Source: an uncultured Lachnospiraceae bacterium (GTDB lineage Bacteria; Bacillota_A; Clostridia; Lachnospirales; Lachnospiraceae). Taken from it: a DNA stretch of 7,446 bases. Positions within the stretch are counted from its first letter, which is position 1. Each line of letters starts with the position of its first letter. Both the position numbers and the translations under genes were made by a program. Positions 5,583 through 7,446 of the stretch are shown piece after piece. The stretch spans positions 1 to 7,446 of the forward strand of contig CAJKKX010000109.1 of assembly GCA_905200565.1 (NCBI GenBank), in the 5' to 3' direction. The notes under the pieces are model-generated. The model searched no databases. It saw nothing but the letters and a program-made list of their open reading frames with translations, and was not told where the DNA came from.

Positions 5583-5625
5583 TTGCCGCCGATTACAATA
5601 TGCGAATTAAACATCACTCATTATA

Positions 5626-5658
5626 AGGAATGCACCAGCCTGCTGCCGGTGCATTCCT
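5626..5658. terminator. Convergent intergenic hairpin, possible bidirectional terminator
   Basis: AGGAATGCACC (5626-5636) and GGTGCATTCCT (5648-5658) form a perfect 11-base stem with an 11-base loop, between the convergent ends of the WbqC and Sir2-like genes. Neither side has a classic T-run (GCTAAATC on the plus side, TATAATGAG on the minus side). Placement suggests termination of both transcripts, but the missing T-run leaves mRNA 3'-end protection as an alternative. The rest of 5583-5708 shows no gene. Confidence 0.6.
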
Positions 5659-5708
5659 GCTAAATCAAAGAATACCTTATGTATAATCCGCGTATCGCCT
5701 GTTTCCTC

Positions 5709-6443
5709 TCACAAAAGCTGCGGTACCAGCTCATTTAAGCTGCCGTGAATCACGTAATCCGCATTTGCATCGCCGTAGGTTTCCCGGTTCGTCAGGAGAA
5801 TAACCTTATTGCCCTTATAATAAGAAAGATTGTGATCGCAAAATTCCGGATCGAGACGTGCGCCAAGCACCAGCAGCACGTCCTCTCTTGAAATTTCATT
5901 TGCCATCTTTGTCATCTGGCTGTTATCCACCATTTCCCCAAAAAGGCGGATGCCCGGACGGATCGGAAGCATACAGTCCTCGCAGAGCGGCACCTTTTTG
6001 GCATCCTTCAGATATTGCTTCGAGTAGGTTCTGCCGCAGCGCGGACAATGATTATTTCCCACATTTCCTTGCAGCTCCAGTACATTTTTGCAGCCCGCCT
6101 CACGGCTCAGTCCGTAAATTTCTCTTGTGATGATCGTCTTTAAAATTCCTTTTCGCTCCAGCTTCGCAAGCGCCTTATAAGCCGGTCCCGGCTTCAGGTC
6201 CTGCGAAAGGATCTCCTTTTTGTAGAAATTGTAGAAAGGCTCTGTGCGGGTATTGTAAAACGCGCTGCTGAACATCTCTTCCGGAGAATAACCATATTCC
6301 GCCTCAATATTGTACGCACGCTCCTGATCCCTGAGGCTTTGGTGTCCGTCGCATTCCCGCTGCAGGCCGCTCCCCGTAATGACAACCAGATACTTGCTGT
6401 CCTGCACCATTCTTCTTACCACACTCATATTCGCTTCTGCCAT
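5709..6443 (-). CDS. Sir2-like protein with degenerate catalytic motifs
   Basis: A 244-residue protein with the sirtuin layout but altered catalytic residues. Sirtuins use NAD+ to deacylate lysines. Here the NAD-binding GAGxS motif reads ITGSGLQ (22-28), the GIPDFRS loop is absent or unrecognisable, the TQNxDxLH motif reads TREIYGLS (106-113), without the usual Asn and Asp, and the catalytic His motif ELHGNV reads ELQGNV (123-128), Gln replacing His125. In contrast the zinc ribbon is intact (CPRC 133-136, CEDC 154-157), as is LFGEMV at 167-172. The late GTSLxVxP motif is also changed (LGARLDPE). It is therefore probably inactive as a deacetylase, or does different NAD/ADP-ribose chemistry or binding. 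The start has AAGGGGTGA upstream. It appears monocistronic, after a hairpin-bearing leader. Fold assignment is strong; function is unknown. Confidence 0.82.
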   Translation of the reverse strand: MAEANMSVVRRMVQDSKYLVVITGSGLQRECDGHQSLRDQERAYNIEAEYGYSPEEMFSSAFYNTRTEPFYNFYKKEILSQDLKPGPAYKALAKLERKGILKTIITREIYGLSREAGCKNVLELQGNVGNNHCPRCGRTYSKQYLKDAKKVPLCEDCMLPIRPGIRLFGEMVDNSQMTKMANEISREDVLLVLGARLDPEFCDHNLSYYKGNKVILLTNRETYGDANADYVIHGSLNELVPQLL

Positions 6444-6465
6444 TCAAATCACCCCTTTGCCGCTA

Positions 6466-6493
6466 TCATGGGGTCAGATTGCTTTTCCCATGA
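6466..6493 (-). promoter_or_regulatory. Inverted repeat in the leader of the Sir2-like gene
   Basis: TCATGGG (6466-6472) and CCCATGA (6487-6493) form a perfect seven-base stem with a 14-base loop. In the minus-strand mRNA the adjacent ACCCC can instead pair with GGGGT of the ribosome site AAGGGGTGA, so forming the hairpin could free the site. It may equally be a protein operator. Confidence 0.4.
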
Positions 6494-6511
6494 CAGTAAT
6501 GATATATATTA

Positions 6512-6540
6512 AATTTACCATTACGCACAGGATTCGTCAA
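6512..6540 (-). promoter_or_regulatory. Possible promoter of the Sir2-like gene
   Basis: Minus strand: TTGACG (6540-6535, five of six), a 17-base spacer, TAAATT (6517-6512, four of six), within a very AT-rich stretch. The -35 overlaps the stop codon of the upstream 74-residue gene. Moderately supported; other AT-rich hexamers nearby could serve as the -10. Confidence 0.45.
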
Positions 6541-6761
6541 TCATTTTGCAGGAATTTCCACTCAATTTTGTATTTGCTTTCATCTAATCGAAAAAGACTG
6601 ACATACTCTTCTTCCGTCAGACAATTTTCCTGTTTTTCCGACACAACCGCTCTGATACAATCGCCAAAAAGCATCTGCGGGAACAACAGGGAACAGGCCG
6701 TCGTAGCCGCCAGCAAAGCCAGTGCACGCCTCCATTTGTTTTTCTGGTTTTTTATCCGCAT
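6537..6761 (-). CDS. Small exported protein of unknown function
   Basis: A 74-residue protein I do not recognise. The first 12 residues are strongly basic (MRIKNQKNKWRR) and are followed by a hydrophobic stretch at about 13-33 (ALALLAATTACSLLFPQ onward), like a signal peptide or N-terminal anchor. A cleavage site near FGD (32-34) is possible, and Cys23 lies within the hydrophobic core but without a clean lipobox. The remaining 40 residues are polar (SEKQENCLTEEEYVSLFRLDESKYKIEWKF) with one cysteine. The start has a textbook AGGAGG five bases upstream, which is the main reason to call it a gene rather than a chance frame. It lies 75 bases after the AbiEii-like gene and about 93 bases before the Sir2-like gene, on the same strand. 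Confidence 0.65.
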   Translation of the reverse strand: MRIKNQKNKWRRALALLAATTACSLLFPQMLFGDCIRAVVSEKQENCLTEEEYVSLFRLDESKYKIEWKFLQND

Positions 6762-6770
6762 AGTGTCCTC

Positions 6771-6801
6771 CTGTCAATCAAGGTATTCCAAGTATTGACA
6801 G
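6771..6801. repeat. Inverted repeat next to the ribosome site of the small exported protein gene
   Basis: CTGTCAAT (6771-6778) and ATTGACAG (6794-6801) are perfect eight-base arms, 15 bases apart. The left arm overlaps the AGGAGG ribosome site (plus-strand 6767-6772) by two bases, so protein binding or mRNA folding here could affect expression. Arm centres are 23 bases apart, roughly two helical turns, which would suit a dimeric DNA-binding protein. Confidence 0.45.
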
Positions 6802-6836
6802 TTTGCAGGAAATTATGCATGAAAATGTATGCCTTT

Positions 6837-7446
6837 TTACAAACTAACAGTCTCCAAAAAATCCTGAATCATCTTAAATGCAGCTTCCACATCAATTTGT
6901 AACCAGTTTCTATCTCCGGCATGCTCTAAATTATTTCTAAACCGCCGATTTGAAAATGTAGCAGATACTCTCTTCCGTATCCCCTTCATATCCTTTTCTC
7001 TCATGGATGGTTCATCAATAATATAGGTCTTTATACATTCTGAAAGTCTTAACATGTTTACATGGTCTTTTAAATAACAAAAATCAAATATATCTTTGTA
7101 TCTTGTTGAAAGGGGACCAAAGCGTAATAACGACCTCAGTTTCTCCGCAAAAATCTGTTCACAGGAATTAATCAGTAGACTTGCTCCCTCTTCGTCCATA
7201 CAAACATCGAAGCAATATGTATCCTGCTCTATTTCCATATTGGCATGAACGCCAAGGTCAATCTTACTTTCAATGGAATTCCCCTCCTCATCTTCAATGG
7301 TAATATATACACGTCTTCCACTATACTCCTGCTGGGAAAGCTGCTCAATTTTGTTTCCTTTAATTTGTATTCTGATTCCATCAAGACAGTTTAATTTTGA
7401 AATAAAGTACCTAATAGAATCATCTTCCAATGAATACCTTATGAAA
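6837..7446 (-). CDS. AbiEii/AbiGii-type nucleotidyltransferase toxin, C-terminal part, cut by right edge
   Basis: The frame stays open to the right edge, so the 5' end is missing; a TTG at 7430 is an internal codon rather than a convincing start. About 203 residues are visible. The core segment EQIFAEKLRSLLRFGP followed by STRYKDIFDFCYL matches the conserved AEKL and RxKDxxD motifs of the AbiEii/AbiGii nucleotidyltransferase family, the toxin arm of type IV toxin-antitoxin and abortive phage-infection systems. These toxins transfer nucleotides to RNA or other targets. The GSxxxR and DxD motifs expected at the N-terminus, and the AbiEi-type antitoxin that usually precedes the toxin, would lie beyond the window. 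The gene is much AT-richer than its neighbours (by hand count 15 G+C in bases 7021-7080, against 35 in 3901-3960), which suggests horizontal acquisition. Confidence 0.82.
   Translation of the reverse strand, partial: FIRYSLEDDSIRYFISKLNCLDGIRIQIKGNKIEQLSQQEYSGRRVYITIEDEEGNSIESKIDLGVHANMEIEQDTYCFDVCMDEEGASLLINSCEQIFAEKLRSLLRFGPLSTRYKDIFDFCYLKDHVNMLRLSECIKTYIIDEPSMREKDMKGIRKRVSATFSNRRFRNNLEHAGDRNWLQIDVEAAFKMIQDFLETVSL

Noticed and set aside
6580..6777. Alternative 65-residue frame overlapping the small exported protein
   Set aside because: It shares the region out of frame, lacks the optimal AGGAGG spacing and has no signal-like N-terminus.
1..7446. tRNA, rRNA, CRISPR arrays or insertion sequences
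   Set aside because: No cloverleaf-like segment, no regularly spaced repeats, no transposase motifs and no terminal inverted repeats with target duplications were seen on either strand.

Overview
The window looks like chromosomal DNA from a low-to-mid-GC Firmicute, most likely a Clostridia/Lachnospiraceae-type anaerobe. Supporting signs are a FabK-type enoyl-ACP reductase next to acyl carrier protein, strong AGGAGG-type ribosome binding sites, sigma-A promoters with extended -10 boxes, a TGA/TAA stop bias and a clostridial-type Sir2-like protein. This is an inference from gene content; no rRNA or other direct taxonomic marker is present. Ten of the eleven complete genes and both edge-truncated ones read in the order described below; all but one lie on the minus strand.

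Left block (1-1661, minus). In reading order: an ECF-like sigma factor gene, a 78-residue single-pass membrane protein, acpP, and fabK running off the left edge. ATGA overlaps join sigma to the small gene and acpP to fabK, and only 26 bases separate the small gene from acpP, so this reads as one operon placing fatty acid synthesis behind a sigma-factor module. The sigma frame carries an in-frame TAG at codon 22, although the rest of the frame is intact and conserved-looking.

Centre-left block (1640-4746, minus). A four-gene operon encodes an ATP-grasp ligase, two 115-120-residue four-helix SMR/EamA-type half-transporters and an ArnC/DPM1-like polyprenyl-phosphate glycosyltransferase, followed by a clear intrinsic terminator. 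It resembles a rearranged ArnC/ArnE/ArnF module (lipid-linked sugar synthesis and flipping) with an added carboxylate-amine ligase. A divergent promoter region (4711-4786) serves this operon and, on the plus strand, a WbqC-family gene of the kind found in surface-polysaccharide loci. Together these five genes may make, flip and attach a modified sugar on the cell envelope; this is the best candidate for an undescribed system here. Both divergent leaders can fold into nested hairpins.

Right block (5583-7446). A convergent intergenic hairpin is followed by a minus-strand Sir2-like protein that keeps the zinc-ribbon cysteines but lacks several catalytic sirtuin residues, then a 74-residue exported protein, and finally, in clearly AT-richer DNA, the 3' part of an AbiEii/AbiGii-type nucleotidyltransferase toxin gene cut by the right edge. 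The last part looks like accessory or horizontally acquired DNA.
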